Shown here piece after piece: positions 24,601 to 36,500 of a stretch of DNA of 64,000 bases. The notes under the pieces are model-generated. The model was not told the DNA's origin, did not search any database, and worked only from the letters and a program-made list of their open reading frames with translations. The DNA comes from Pocillopora verrucosa (lineage: Eukaryota > Cnidaria > Anthozoa > Scleractinia > Pocilloporidae), in NCBI RefSeq assembly GCF_036669915.1, contig NC_089321.1, positions 20,568,770-20,632,769 on the forward strand. The letters run 5' to 3'. A program made the translations under genes and the position numbers. Positions within the stretch are counted from its first letter, which is position 1; every line of letters begins with the position of its first letter.

Positions 24601-26820
24601 CACAGGAAATCAGCTGAAACCTGCGTCACGGCCAGCAAAATATTCATGTTGGTCAGTGCTTGTCGACTATTTTTTAATGTTTGGCACATTTCACTACCAT
24701 ATGCCGGTATGGAAATATCATATTTTTTTATATCTCACGTTGAAAGCTTTTAAGTTCTGTTTGACCGGAAAAAAAACAGCAAACAAACACGGCAAAACAA
24801 AGGATTTATCTCTGTGCTTGGACAGCAGCCTTCGGCTTTATACACCTGAAAGACTAAGCACAGCTTCAAACAGTTTCCTGCTGAGTTGGTAGCGACAATT
24901 TAAACTGCCATTCGCGATAAAGAGGGGATAATATAAATCTTCTTTTCGCAATTTTCCTTGGGAAATTAGTTCTTTCCTCAGGGGTAATCACACTTGAGAG
25001 ACAAGTCGCAGCTCGCCCTGGACGACAATTTGTTTCGTAAGACACTGGAATTTAAGAAAAAAGCTTTGTGCCTTCGACAGAATATTCTCCTTGTCATGTA
25101 AAGTCTCACAAATTTAGACCAGCTGGTCTGAATTTGTGCGATGATGACTGCCTCAGAACTACCAGCAGCGACATGTTTTAGGAGCATTATGAACGAAGCA
25201 GTTTGTGAGAGACCTGTCGCAGTCACTTCCAACCTCATTCTTCATTATTTAAAGATTTAAAGATACATCTCCTCCCCCCTGTACATTCCCCAAGGAAAGG
25301 CCCTCAGAATAACAAATGGTGCCCCAGAAGGGAGGGGGAGGGGATAAAAACCACTTACCATATCCTTCGAAGTTACTGTGATCATCAACCAAAATTATTT
25401 CTTTTAAATATTCTTGCGGAGATCGCGCTAAAACCGTGTGTACTGTCCGTAGAAGAGTCGACCACGCCTCATTGTGGAAAATAATAACAACACTTGCAGT
25501 GGGAAGTTTTGTCGGGTATTTCAGACTAAGGCACCTGTCAATGTGGAAAACAATTCGCAAGTCCATTAGCTTCGTGGCGTGACACGACTTAAAATTTGCA
25601 TAGTCATTGTCGTTCCCTTCAATTCCTCGTTTGGAAAACTACTGCTTCAAAATTCTGCAGGGAATGATTTCATTCACATCCAACTTAACTCGGTTAACCG
25701 TGTGTCAATTGAAGCTTAAAAACATTTTCGCTTAAAAAATGAGACTCGAAACAACGCTAGTAAAATATCAAAGAGCCATAAGCTTAAGCGCAATAATGAA
25801 GATCGACTCTCATGATTTTTTTAAAGTGAAATATTGATACTCCTAGGCTCGTGAAGGAGTGCTATCTAATTTCTTTGCTTCTGAATAAGACGAGTTTCAT
25901 TTACGTCGCGTTCTTCATCGTCCTGTTGTTTTTTTGTATTTTGTCTTCGATCTGTGAAAACCACCAGCAAAGTGAGTTGGACGGCAAACTTGTTTATATT
26001 GCAAATCGATAACAAACTTCCCCAGATTCATTTAACGCAAAAATATATTTTAACTTCAACATTAGCACCACAATATTCGAATACGGCAAATTATCTTTAG
26101 GTTAAAATAATGCATCTTTTCAAAATCGGCTATTTGATCTTTTATCACCGTAAAAACCGGTTGATAAATATTTGATTCCGCCATCAATTTCTTGGCCGAG
26201 CGAGCCATATAAACACAAAGCTGTGAAGTGACTTCGCCGCTGGAAGAGTCAAAACTGCAATGGAAACTAAGAAATGTAATCACTCGGAGAGCGGACTTTC
26301 CAAAACTACTTAGTGATAGAAATAACATTAATACAAATAGTAACTTGGATACTTACTTCTCTGGTCGATTATCAGGAATGGATCTTTCCAACGAAATCTT
26401 ACTGCTTGCCAGTTCATTGAAACTATACTTTTTATATCCCTCTTTTTCCTGGCTTATTTGAGCTGGGTCATCCTGATCATTGTGAACTGCTTCTCCTCTC
26501 TCTCCTGGTCCTCTTGGATTTGGGGGAATGAGCGTTACGTACACAGATTTAAATTCTTCGATTGAAGCTTCTGAAGATTCGAAAGTAATCGAAGCAGTTC
26601 TCCTTGAATCAGGGAATTGATTTATATCTGCTTGAGAGAGTTCGACATTGGTGTAGCTAAGTAGTATCAACTCTACAATCAGCCAAAACGCCGAGGTGAA
26701 GAAAATCGTCACGACCACATATCTTCTCCTGGTTGAATAAATCATTGCTACGAGCGACCATTTCATTCGCGAAGCGTAGTTCTGCTTGCGTGAACAGCCA
26801 GAAAGCGGACAAATTCTCAC
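18601..26820 (-). CDS. Polypeptide N-acetylgalactosaminyltransferase, copy B (GALNT1/13-like), complete
   Basis: Eight minus-strand exons: 26820-26357, 25534-25359, 22998-22623, 22007-21890, 20741-20427, 19959-19858, 19314-19177 and 18759-18601. They total 1848 nt, or 615 aa from Met 26820; Met at 26766 (597 aa) or 26745 (590 aa) would give the short cytosolic tail usual for the family. Seen: a signal anchor after a basic RRR stretch (about residues 34-55), [20 protein letters not shown], metal-binding D-S-H at 261-263, [26 protein letters not shown], and a lectin domain with three CLD/QxW-type repeats (GNNQ, GGNQKW, TQKW). The role is initiation of mucin-type O-glycans in the Golgi. All seven introns match copy A in phase, and exons 3 and 4 are the same length (376 and 118 nt). 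Intron 3 has a GC donor. Confidence 0.92.
20148..20344. repeat. Foldback element with about 86-bp arms (contains gctaacgctcgaaacgtcagc)
   Basis: Arms 20148-20233 and 20258-20344 are near-perfect inverted copies around a short spacer. Each carries ttagtgttaacaactgagtt, the ccaccgtaaagggtaaaa block and the gctgacgtttcgagcgttag block. It lies in GALNT-B intron 5, 83 bp from the exon 5 donor, so a transcript could form a long hairpin. A related block occurs at 60897-60930. Confidence 0.85.
21004..21125 (-). repeat. tRNA-derived SINE, reference copy
   Basis: Read on the minus strand, it begins with an A-box-like ttagctcctcggtagagt and then a B-box-like gtaggttcgacacct at tRNA spacing. A tail follows with gagcactcggagttctttt and a diverged catcttcc end. 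It is too degenerate beyond the boxes to be a tRNA gene. The tail matches the two copies in FTCD intron 5. It lies in GALNT-B intron 4. Confidence 0.7.
23140..23370. repeat. Minisatellite with 'tattgagcggtca' units
   Basis: At least five variants of t(c/g)tattRAgcggtca occur about 30-70 bp apart (near 23142, 23154, 23219, 23281 and 23347). It lies in GALNT-B intron 2. Confidence 0.65.
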
Positions 26821-29800
26821 GGAAGAGTGAATTTGAGATCAAGCACTCACAATAAATTGCTCTTTAAAATCTTGAAAAATTTACAGTCGAACGAAAATGT
26901 ACGAATGGGGTCATTTTCCTTCTTCTTTACCCCTGTCAAGTCATTGCTTGTGGCGCACTGATATACTGGAGCGAACAATCTGAACTGACAGCCGCTCATT
27001 TTACGCCAGAATGATTCCTTTTGTGTGTAACACTCAAGCTACTTCCGGTTTTACGACTAAATGGGAATCCCCAATATCGTCAGGGAAACAGCTAGATCAT
27101 CGACAATTTCGAATGAACATAAGGGAAATCTAAGTACTTATCCTGATGAATCAATTTGGCTCAGAAAGAATGGCAAGCGTAGCAATCATGGACATTGCCT
27201 AAGGCAAAACGTCACGACAGTACTGCCCTACCACCATTGTCACATCACACAACAAAGAAACTATTATGACAAAAGCGAAAGGAAATGCTACTGTTACAAT
27301 AGCGTACAATCAAGCCTTTATTATTAGCGCTTCGGCACGAGCGTTTATTTCCTGAGCAAAGGTCTGTCAGGAGTGAAGCACTATTAGTGCCAGATCCCTG
27401 CAAACCTCCTCTCGATGTCTCAACTCTTCCCGGGGAGCGGGAGAGCAAAGAAACGCTCGCTTTACAGCGGCCTGCTCCCAGGCTATGTGGACTGACTTAG
27501 AGAACGATTTCTATTTTTTTAACTAAGGATTTCACCGAAGATTTGAGCCCATTTATTTGCGGCTGAAGCACTGTGGAAGTGAAGCAAAACTCCTTGGATT
27601 TTTCTTGCGCAACGAGTGAAGTATTTACGAATTTTAAGACTTAATTTGCACACTTAAAATGGAAATTCGGAAATCTAAAAATTCTCCAACGTAATATCAT
27701 ACCCAGCCCGATTTGTGTAGGAAAGAACATGATTTCAAGTGCAATTTCTGGCAATTTTGTGTTAATAAGCAAGAGGGAATTTTTCCAAAGACAATAAAAT
27801 CTGCACGAGCTCGTAGGGCGCGCACACGACGCGTACTTACACGGGCATGACGTGTGCACTGTCCTCTTAGTGCTCAAATTGAGCTGGTGATTACTAATCA
27901 CCTTCGAGAACTGTGTTATAGTTTGGATTAATAATTATGATAGGACCAAGTGGAGTCCAGTCGGTCTGTAATCATACGAATGATTAACAAAATCGGACGA
28001 CTGCGAAGCGGAGGTCCGGTTTGTTAATCACGAGTATGATTACAGACTTGGACGACAAGAAGTCCTGTTACCAATTAATCATAACCATTACGATTTCCAA
28101 AAAAAATAAATACACCTAGAAAAAATATCTCCAGTGAAGACAATATCTTCAGTTAAAAATTCCTCAATTTTGTAAATTCCCCAGTTTTACTTTGGATAAG
28201 TGGTTGTTGCTATGGTTATTTTGATCATTTCTGTGATTGGTGGATTAGCTGACTGGACTTTGTATGATTGGCTGCTTTAACTGTCCGATTACAGCCAACT
28301 GTCCGATTACTCTATCCGATAACACTGTCCGACTGCAACTGTACAGCATGATAAGTGAAAAATGAAGCTGTAAATGCACTAATAACATTTTAGGAATTTG
28401 TAATGATTATGATTAATGAAAAATGTAACAAAATCTTTTGATTATCACCAGCCCGATATGAGCGTTAATAGGTCCGTGTACGCGTCGTGCTTGTCATTGG
28501 ACAGTGTAATAGGACAGTTAAAGGGTCAGTTAACGCGTCGTGCCTGTGTAAGTGGACAGAACGCGTTATGTGCGTGCGCTGTTCTCATATTTCATATTTG
28601 TAGGATAGCATTATCCGCCCTTTATACAACTGGGCCCAGTACGATAACAGACCAAATTGGACTCCTCTTAGTCCTATTACCATTATTGACGTACCGTCCC
28701 ATACCTTCTCCTGTGTGTGCTCAGAATGGTTTCCGCACTCCGCGACACGGAATGATAATTACCTTTTCGTGTGAGAGTATAATGCCTGACACAGCACAGT
28801 CCCAGTATTAAATCTGTTCTAATTGCGGTTGGCGTAAAGTGGGAAATAGCGTTTTTTTGCGTCAGCCTTCCTAGATTTGATGGAGTGCAATAAAATTTCC
28901 CCAATAAACTGGCCATACAAGAAAAATAATCAAGATTTTCAGGCGATATTTAATGACAGGCTCGTGAAATCTGTATAATCAAAGCCGCAATCTCGGTTGA
29001 AATGTCGAGCGTTATTTGAAAAGGAGAAACTTATAGCAATTCAATTAAGATAATTCAGTTTCTCTTGGATAATTACAATGTTACTTTGTATTTGTCGAAT
29101 CGAAATGAGACTTGTGAGATCATTTTCCTTCTGACAGGGCTTATTTGCAATTGAAAATTAAATATTTGTCGGCCCAGAATTGATCAATAAGGGCTGAAGA
29201 TATTTAACAACGGCGACAAAATGACGCGTCAGTCTCAATCGCAGAGAAAAGTGGAAAGTACTGTTATCGTGAAAAAGCAAAATTGACCTTGATTTCACGA
29301 ATATTTGATTAAAAATTTTTCGTGCTCTATCGGAGATAATTTTTCTTTCAGAAAAGTCAGTTCCAATCGGATTTTCACATCTTTGACATCTAGCGCATCC
29401 GTAGTAATATGATTTTGAGATTACTTATCTCTAACGCTGTTTTAATTTGTCGGATTGATATTTTTGCATCTTCTTCGCGATCTTTTGTTTTTTCTTCTAA
29501 TAGCACTGACAAATCCTCGTAATTTCGTTTGTCATGAAACATTTCACAACAAACCTGGTTTCTATGAGATAAAACATCTTAAATAGATAGAACACTATGA
29601 AGAAAGTGAAATTAGTGCAATGATAAAATAGGTATTGCCATCAGTGTCCTATCGTATCTGATCGTAGACGAAATTACCCAGCCTAGTAAATTATTGTCAG
29701 TTCTTAAAATGTTTTCGCGTTTGATCATCCTTCCTGCGCTCTGACAGTCGATGTTTGTGTTTTACTTTGTAACATCGAAATCAACTCTCTACATTTCCCC

Positions 29801-30765
29801 TGTCAGTTAAGATATTCAAAGGCGCTTAATTCTGGGCGAATTAGAGTTCGCTAGTCTCAATTGCTACCAATCATTCAGGGCATATCCGGTCATCATCATG
29901 GAAAACAGCAATAAAGTATCATCTTTTGTGTTTGATTTGTTCTACTCTGGCCTGTGACTGATTCGTCGTACGAGGGGAGGGTAAAGAGCTTTCTAAGGTG
30001 TTGGATCTCTTGGAGAATGAGCCGATTCACTGGTTTAACAACGAAGTTGCTAAGCAGGTGCCTTTATCGATCAGGAAAAAAGAAAAATGAAAACATTTCG
30101 CCGAGTTAATAAGGCACTTCTCTCCCAGGCGGAAATTCGGGGGATAACAATGCTATTGTTCCGTTTTGCAGATTTATTTTTTACCCATATTATTCAATTA
30201 TCGGAATCGATAAGTGTAGGCGTTTTTTCCTTTTTTTCTTCTTTTCTGCACAGATTGGATTCATTCGAAATGTGAATTGCCACTCACAGCCTCCAAAAAT
30301 CAGACAATGACTCACCCACATTTTCGTGAGATCCTTATGGATTTGAAGCTTAAATTCTTCCTTTCAAATACCCGACCCACGAATTCATATCATCGAGGAT
30401 TTCATTCTTAAACCAGTAATGTTTAGTTTCTAACACAATTATTTGCATACAGCTGTCACGTATATTTTCACGGAGTGTGTACACAGATCTGTCAGATTGG
30501 GGGGTTTTAATGTCACATGAGATTTATCAAAGTTTCTCGAAGGTTCAAACAAAAAACCCGGTTCGCTCCGCGCGCTAAACCGCCTGTTGTCAAATCAGAC
30601 AAAAGAGCCGAGTGTTCGACCAATTGACTTAGTTAGTCTACGTTGATACTTCAGTCAAATGTCACTGCCTTGAAACTTAATTAAACATTGACGTGGGACG
30701 CAAATTAAGAGCAAAACCCTCGCATTTTAGTATTACATCTCCAGAAAGGTCGACAGGCGACAGAC
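26821..30765. other. Intergenic region between GALNT-B and GPCR-1
   Basis: About 3.9 kb with no supported gene. The part nearest 26821 should hold the GALNT-B promoter and 5' UTR. A composite foldback element occupies about 27780-28690. The rest (28700-30765) is plain AT-rich sequence and should include the GPCR-1 promoter. Open frames in 28416-28811 and 28683-28916 run through repeat DNA and are not credited. Confidence 0.6.
27780..28690. repeat. Composite foldback / MITE-like element
   Basis: The core is an inverted pair, gtctgtaatcata...gttaacaaa (about 27963-27990) against tttgttaatcacgagtatga...ttacagac (about 28020-28048). Outer flanks (27780-27900 and 28440-28600) share inverted acgcgtcgtg blocks, and a gataggaccaagtggagtcc-type block recurs near 28640-28680. 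A short array of aactgtccgatta units sits at about 28275-28345. Boundaries are approximate. Confidence 0.6.
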
Positions 30766-32418
30766 ATGGAAAACAATACTAACGGCACTACCGCAAATGC
30801 AACCCGGTGCGAAAGTGACATGGATCCGAAGTGGATTGGCATTTTAGAAGCCTCGGTCTTATTTTGCATCATGTTGCTCGCAATCATTGGGAATTTTCTT
30901 GTTATCGCAGTGGTTTATCGCCGACGGGAGTTGCGCCGTACAGAAACTCATATGTTTATCGTAAATTTAAGCTTGACAGATATCTTCGTCGCCCTCTTGT
31001 GCATGCCTTTCTCCTTGATAACTGCAGTGACGCAAGAGTGGATCTTTAGCTACTCGCTTTGTCAGTTAAACGGTTTTCTGAATGTGTTCTTTCTACTCAC
31101 TTCAATATTAACCCTAACGGCTATTAGCATTCACAAGTACATCGGAGTAGTCCAACCTACTCAAAGAAAAATATTCACCAGAAAGACGACACTAATTGCA
31201 GTTGCCTGGGTTTGGCTGCAAGCACTTCTGACGGCGCTTACACCGATTCTCGGTTGGAACAGCTACGAGTATATTCAAGGGCGAACACAGTGCTCTGTCA
31301 AAGTCCCTCGTGAAAACAAACTCAGTGAGTTAACAAACTGTCTGTTCATTATCATTTGCGGCTTTGTAATTCCGCTCGCAATAATGAATTTCTCGTACTT
31401 TAAAATTTTCCGAACCGTGAAGATTCATACGAAACGCGTACGAAGTCATTCCTTTGGCGAGGAAAAATCAGCCTTCTTGAACGAGAGACGCATTACAGTA
31501 ACGCTGTTTATAATACTTGCTGTATTCCTTGCCTGCTGGACTCCATTCTCTGTTCTTACGATTTACGCCACTCTAGTGGGGCATGAGCTGCCAAAATATT
31601 ATTCCGTCGCCGCCTACTGGATGGGTTTTTTGAATTCTGCGATGAATCCTTTGATATACGCGCTCCGCACGAAAGAATTCCGCCAAGGCTACCAACAAAT
31701 CCTTAGCATATTGCTTCCTTGCTGCTTGGCCAAGGCAACTTCGAAAGAAAACGATTCTATAGCTGTTCTGAGAGGAAGAAGGAGCCTGAAGAGTGAAGTA
31801 CTGACGTTCAAACGAAGACGTGCAGGTACAGAAAGTGAAAATCAGTTCGATGAGATACCCGATGTTGCTGTAAATGGAATTACTAAGGCGTTGGAACGAA
31901 TAAACACGCTCGCAGAAGTTTTGGCTGACGAGAGTGATGGCGCTAAATGCAAAACAGAAAGCGAATTTACCATTAGAAGCAAAGAAATGCCTGGAATTCA
32001 CGAAAGTTGTTATTCTGCTCAAGATCTATTGATTGCTCAGGATAATCCAGAGAAAATTCGAGATGGAGATTCTCTAAATAGCGACGAAACAAAAAAGAAC
32101 GGAATTCCTGGAAGTAATGAAGCATCTTACGTTGACTTATCTCCAACAAGAGAAAGAAAGTTTCTTTGGAATTCTACAGATTTTCTTTGGGAGAAAGCCT
32201 CTAACAAGAACTCTAAAGAGGACGTGAAAAGTCGACGCAAAAGCTTTTCATTTTTACCCGTAAGTCAGCAAAAACAAAAACTCAAGAGTCGTCATCTGTA
32301 TCGCTCAAAAAGCGACTGCAGCGTGCATTTCCAGACGCTTAATGGCGAAAGAAGTTCTTTAAGTCCTCAAGGTAAATACATATCCTTAGCTACAGGAAAA
32401 TCTGATGTATTTGAATAA
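30766..32418 (+). CDS. Intronless class A (rhodopsin-type) GPCR, orphan (GPCR-1)
   Basis: A single 1653-nt frame encodes 550 aa. The N-terminus has N-glycosylation sequons (NNT, NGT, NAT). Seven hydrophobic segments follow between about 20 and 320. Class A landmarks: GNFLV in TM1 (N1.50), NLSLTDIFVALLCMP in TM2 (D2.50), the TM3 cysteine, a GWNSYEY loop with a paired cysteine, FLACWTPF in TM6 and NPLIY in TM7. Position 3.49-3.51 reads HKY instead of DRY, and counting from it gives Asn at 3.32 where amine receptors have Asp, so a classical monoamine ligand is unlikely. The cytosolic tail (about 230 residues) is rich in Ser, Lys and Glu with likely kinase sites (RRKSFSF, RSKSD). The ligand is unknown. 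Confidence 0.9.
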   Translation: MENNTNGTTANATRCESDMDPKWIGILEASVLFCIMLLAIIGNFLVIAVVYRRRELRRTETHMFIVNLSLTDIFVALLCMPFSLITAVTQEWIFSYSLCQLNGFLNVFFLLTSILTLTAISIHKYIGVVQPTQRKIFTRKTTLIAVAWVWLQALLTALTPILGWNSYEYIQGRTQCSVKVPRENKLSELTNCLFIIICGFVIPLAIMNFSYFKIFRTVKIHTKRVRSHSFGEEKSAFLNERRITVTLFIILAVFLACWTPFSVLTIYATLVGHELPKYYSVAAYWMGFLNSAMNPLIYALRTKEFRQGYQQILSILLPCCLAKATSKENDSIAVLRGRRSLKSEVLTFKRRRAGTESENQFDEIPDVAVNGITKALERINTLAEVLADESDGAKCKTESEFTIRSKEMPGIHESCYSAQDLLIAQDNPEKIRDGDSLNSDETKKNGIPGSNEASYVDLSPTRERKFLWNSTDFLWEKASNKNSKEDVKSRRKSFSFLPVSQQKQKLKSRHLYRSKSDCSVHFQTLNGERSSLSPQGKYISLATGKSDVFE

Positions 32419-33576
32419 CATTTCCCTAATGGATGTATAGAGAAGTCCTTTATAAATACTGCTGCCTTGATTACCAGCAAGTTACAAAGCCAAGGACTGT
32501 TACTAGGATTTCAAGGATATCAACTGCTTAAGACGGAAACACGCATACTAAAGAATTATGCGAGCAGTGGATAAGACTATTTTGGCGGCATATATACGGA
32601 AAAAATGTGATTAATTCGCTCCACTTATGCACGAACAAACAATTGTAAATTGTAAGAATTAGTTTTGGTAAAATGAAATGTGTTTTGTTTCGAAGGATTT
32701 CGAAGGGCTGCTACGTCAAAACATACGATATGTTTACACTAGAGAATTTTCGCCTCGAGTTATTCTTTGTATTTTTAGAACAGTTGCTGAATTGTTTTGC
32801 GCTTGAGTTTTTATATGAGCTATGACGTCGAATCAAAATAAAAGCTTTTTAAGAAGTGGGTAGTCTATGTAAACATATCTTTGTCATTGTTCCAATATTC
32901 AACTTTCATTGTAATCAGAAATTTTTACACAATACAATGTTTTTGTATGAACCCAGGGAGTAATAAAGTTTGTTTGACGTGGCATATCAGAAAATACATA
33001 CACCTGGTGTTTAATTTTGAAATCGGCACGGAGAGGGCTAGGGTTAGGGTCAGGGGAGGAGTGATGGAAGGTTATTTTGCAACATGAGCGATATGATTAG
33101 TTTCTGTGCGAATGGGGTAACGAAAAGGGAAAGATTTCTGGAGTGGAAGTATATACATCTAGATAATGCTAAGGACAGCTTTCAGACAACTGGCTCATCC
33201 TGTCGCTTGTCCCGGTCAGTTTCAGTAGCACGAAATGATTACGAATGTTGTTACTCCTCCCTGGACAAGTTACCTCTCCCTTAACATTTCGTGGGGTTCC
33301 AGAAAGTTTGGCGAGATCTACTGAAAGGGTGAAGTTTCTTGCCATTGAACACGACAAAAATGACCTTGCTGAGGCTTCAAAGCGGACCTTTCGGTCGAGA
33401 TAGCTTATGGCCTGTTCACGCAGAGTGCGACCAAAACTGCAAGGTTTCCTTATTACAGCCTTTTTGGGCCTAGTGAAGAATAAAAGTACCAGCAATTCTT
33501 ACAAAAAATTTAATCTCACTGTTGTCCACTTAGCTCGACAATTTAAACTCGTTCTAAATTTATGACACTATCACAG
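32419..33576. other. 3' UTR / intergenic interval between convergent GPCR-1 and RADX
   Basis: This 1.16-kb stretch separates two convergent genes and probably holds both 3' UTRs. No other coding signal is supported. A short gctagggttagggtcagggg string near 33037-33055 is not a telomeric array. Confidence 0.5.
32837..32842 (+). terminator. Candidate polyadenylation signal for GPCR-1
   Basis: AATAAA lies 419 nt after the stop codon, before a change of composition. Assignment rests on the hexamer alone; another occurs near 32963. Confidence 0.4.
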
Positions 33577-36500
33577 TCAGTAAGCTCTATTGATAACGAT
33601 TTCCACTTTATCTTGCCCGTGACTGTACAAATCCAACACAAATACCATTCTTCGCTCTTTTAATTCCTCGTAAGCGTAATTTAAGAGCCTTTCCACAGGA
33701 TATCTGTTTGGAAAGGCTCCCGTTGCCAAAGCGGTCACAAAAACGTCGCTTTCTCCACTTGCATCCTCCTTTGTCGTGGAATACTGGGGTAAAAATATCG
33801 CATTTACGATCGCTCGTCGATTGAGACCCGCTATCATAAGCCTCCAGTGACCTTCGGCGTTCACGAAGTCTTGCCGATCAGCAGTCGGTACTACTTCGAC
33901 ATCCGTGAGTCCTCGACTGCAAAGTTTTGGAAGAGTGTTTTCGTGCAAGCTTGGGTTCCACAATCCAAGAAAAGGTATGTCAGACGCTATGTGCGTCCAC
34001 GATTGATCCATAATTCTGAATGGGTAGTATTTAACTACTTCGCTAGAAGCAGAAGAACTTGACGAATTTTTACCTCTCTTTCCTGACCGCTCAATGCCTT
34101 TTGAAACCTTTCCCCCCTCTCTACTTACACTGGTGGACGCTTGCTTTGTTGACACCGCTTTCCGTCTTGCTTTTTTTGGCGGATGAGCGAGTCGCTTTTT
34201 TGCTTTTCGTTTCTGATTGGAGATCATTTTCTCAGTACCAACTTTACGCGATCTCGTCTTGATTCGAACGTTCTTTGGACCACGGTAAACTGGACGAAAG
34301 GATAGAACAACACCATTTGAAACTAAAGCAAGAAGAAAAATGTTTGAAATGTTTGCGCACAACCTAGGAGAACTGGGGCTAGATACATCAGTAAAGTCGA
34401 AGCTTACTAGTAAATTCCCCATGGACAAAGAAATGCTGCGATAGAACAATTTTCAAGAGCGTGTCGAAAGTACTATGGATCTGCTTTGCTTTACTTCGCT
34501 ATGTAGTAAGTTCAGAAAACTCATAGCGTCTTTAACAACAATCATTCAAAACCAATGCAAAAACGACATAATCATTCGCGTTTACGTTTGCCTCACGCAT
34601 TTTGCTTGTTTTTATCTCTTGTAAAATTGTTCCTTTCCTCTGACTGGCTAATGTCATTTCCTCGGTTTGCATTTTATCACTCACAACTCAGTTGAGTTCC
34701 TCGAATTAAGAACTTTCTAATATTTGATAAAATGAATCAGTAATCACCTTTCTTGCACTTCCTTCTAGGATTAATTCTTCTGGTGACGATGTGATATTCT
34801 TTGCTTGAATTTGCTTTCATTTCACTACTTGAAGGGGCTGAATCAACTTCAACTTCATACTCAGAATCGTCTTCGATCTCCGAATCCCATGCTATAGATA
34901 AACAAGAAGTTGTTATATCGTCGATTGTATCTACCCCTCCACGCACGTTATTCAGACAGGTTCTGTTGGCCCATCAAACAAGCAGTTGTTATACCGTCGA
35001 TTGTATCTACCCCTGCACGCACGTTATTCAGACAGGTTCTGTTGGCCTATCAAACTTAAGTGTTTTGACAGCAAAACTTCGAGCCGTGCGAGATCTATCA
35101 CTTGATTTCGTAATTCGGTGGATAGGGATACGACACATTTGAAATTTCTTCCTTGTGCGTTGCCAGCAGACGCCATTGCCGACAACCATCAACAAGCGCG
35201 AAAACCTTTCAAGTAAGCAGGCAACGTAAACTTTAACCCAAATGGAAGAAAACTTTGAAGTTTTGCTGGTCAAACATTGAAGTTTCATACGCCAACAGAA
35301 AATGTTTTCACCACGTGCAAGAAAGGCGTCGATGCAATCGATGATATCATTCCACGCACATGTAACATAATAACTGTGTTCGATAGATGAGCGTTCCAAG
35401 CATTTATTTCGAGGGGGAAGGGGAAGGGGTTTATTAAACTGATGAGCACAATAACAGAGTTTGTGTTCCATCTAAATCTCGATACGGCATGACCACAAGT
35501 TTGCTGAAAAACCACTGATCTCTTGTACTGTTTAAAAGATGTGCGTGATGTGGACAAACCTGTATTCGCGCTGCAATAAATCATTAGAACCCTCACAGAG
35601 AGGGAAAAAGAGATGGGGCATTCACTAATAAAGAGAGGATGGTAAATAGACAGCAGCGCTTATTTCAAATTTGCTAGGAAAAAAGCTAATTTGAAGGGAG
35701 GAGGAGCTTGTGAAACAATGACATGAAAAAATGGCTGAAATTTAGCCTCGTTGATTCTTTTTGGGGATGGGGAAAGTGAGTTTATGGATATCCAGTTACC
35801 AGTAGTCTCCATTCAAGAAAATGTAGAGAAATGAGACTTTGCAGATATCCAACCTTAATATGTTATCTGAACAAACTTGACCTTACTTCCCTTGTTTCCA
35901 CTGTCAAAAGACAGTTCTATGAGTCTGGTGTTGTCAGAACTGCAGGAACACTATTTTCACGTTGAACAAAAAAAGACGTTTTGAACACTTAGCTGTATCA
36001 CTCCTTGTTACTCACTGTGAGAATTTTGTGCTTCCACATTAAGCACAAAAGAAACAAAATGCTTACATCAATCCACTCTAATATTTTAATAAATTAATAA
36101 TTAAAACTAAAGAGAGCATAATTAGCATTCAAATTCATGAGTTTAACACAGGTGGAATGCATGTGCAAGAAAAATCATGTCTGACTAAATCTCTTTTAGT
36201 CCAAACTTCTTCAGAGTTTCATAATTTGAATTAAATGTTTAATCACTTACTTTTCTCTCGTCCATTTTGTGTTATATTGGATGTCTTCTTTCTCATCTTT
36301 AAAGAATTAGAACCAGACCTGCTGGTTTGGCTGCTTGAAGGAATTGATCCATTTTCATCTGAAAGAAAAGAAACAAAACACCATTCTTTGTTAAAATTCC
36401 CATGTCTTTCTCACAAAATGACTAATGCATGATGTGAGCAATAGTGGGCTGCGTGTGAAAACATAATCTGGTGCTTGAACCAAAGTGTGTCAATCTCTTC

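Noticed and set aside
28416..28811. 131-codon plus-strand open frame
   Set aside because: It runs through repeat DNA, has no recognisable domain and no splice context that would make it a gene.
31573..32022. 149-codon minus-strand frame
   Set aside because: An antisense shadow of the GPCR-1 coding sequence.
33037..33055. Telomere-like gctagggttagggtcagggg string
   Set aside because: Only about two imperfect TTAGGG units, far too short for an interstitial telomeric array.
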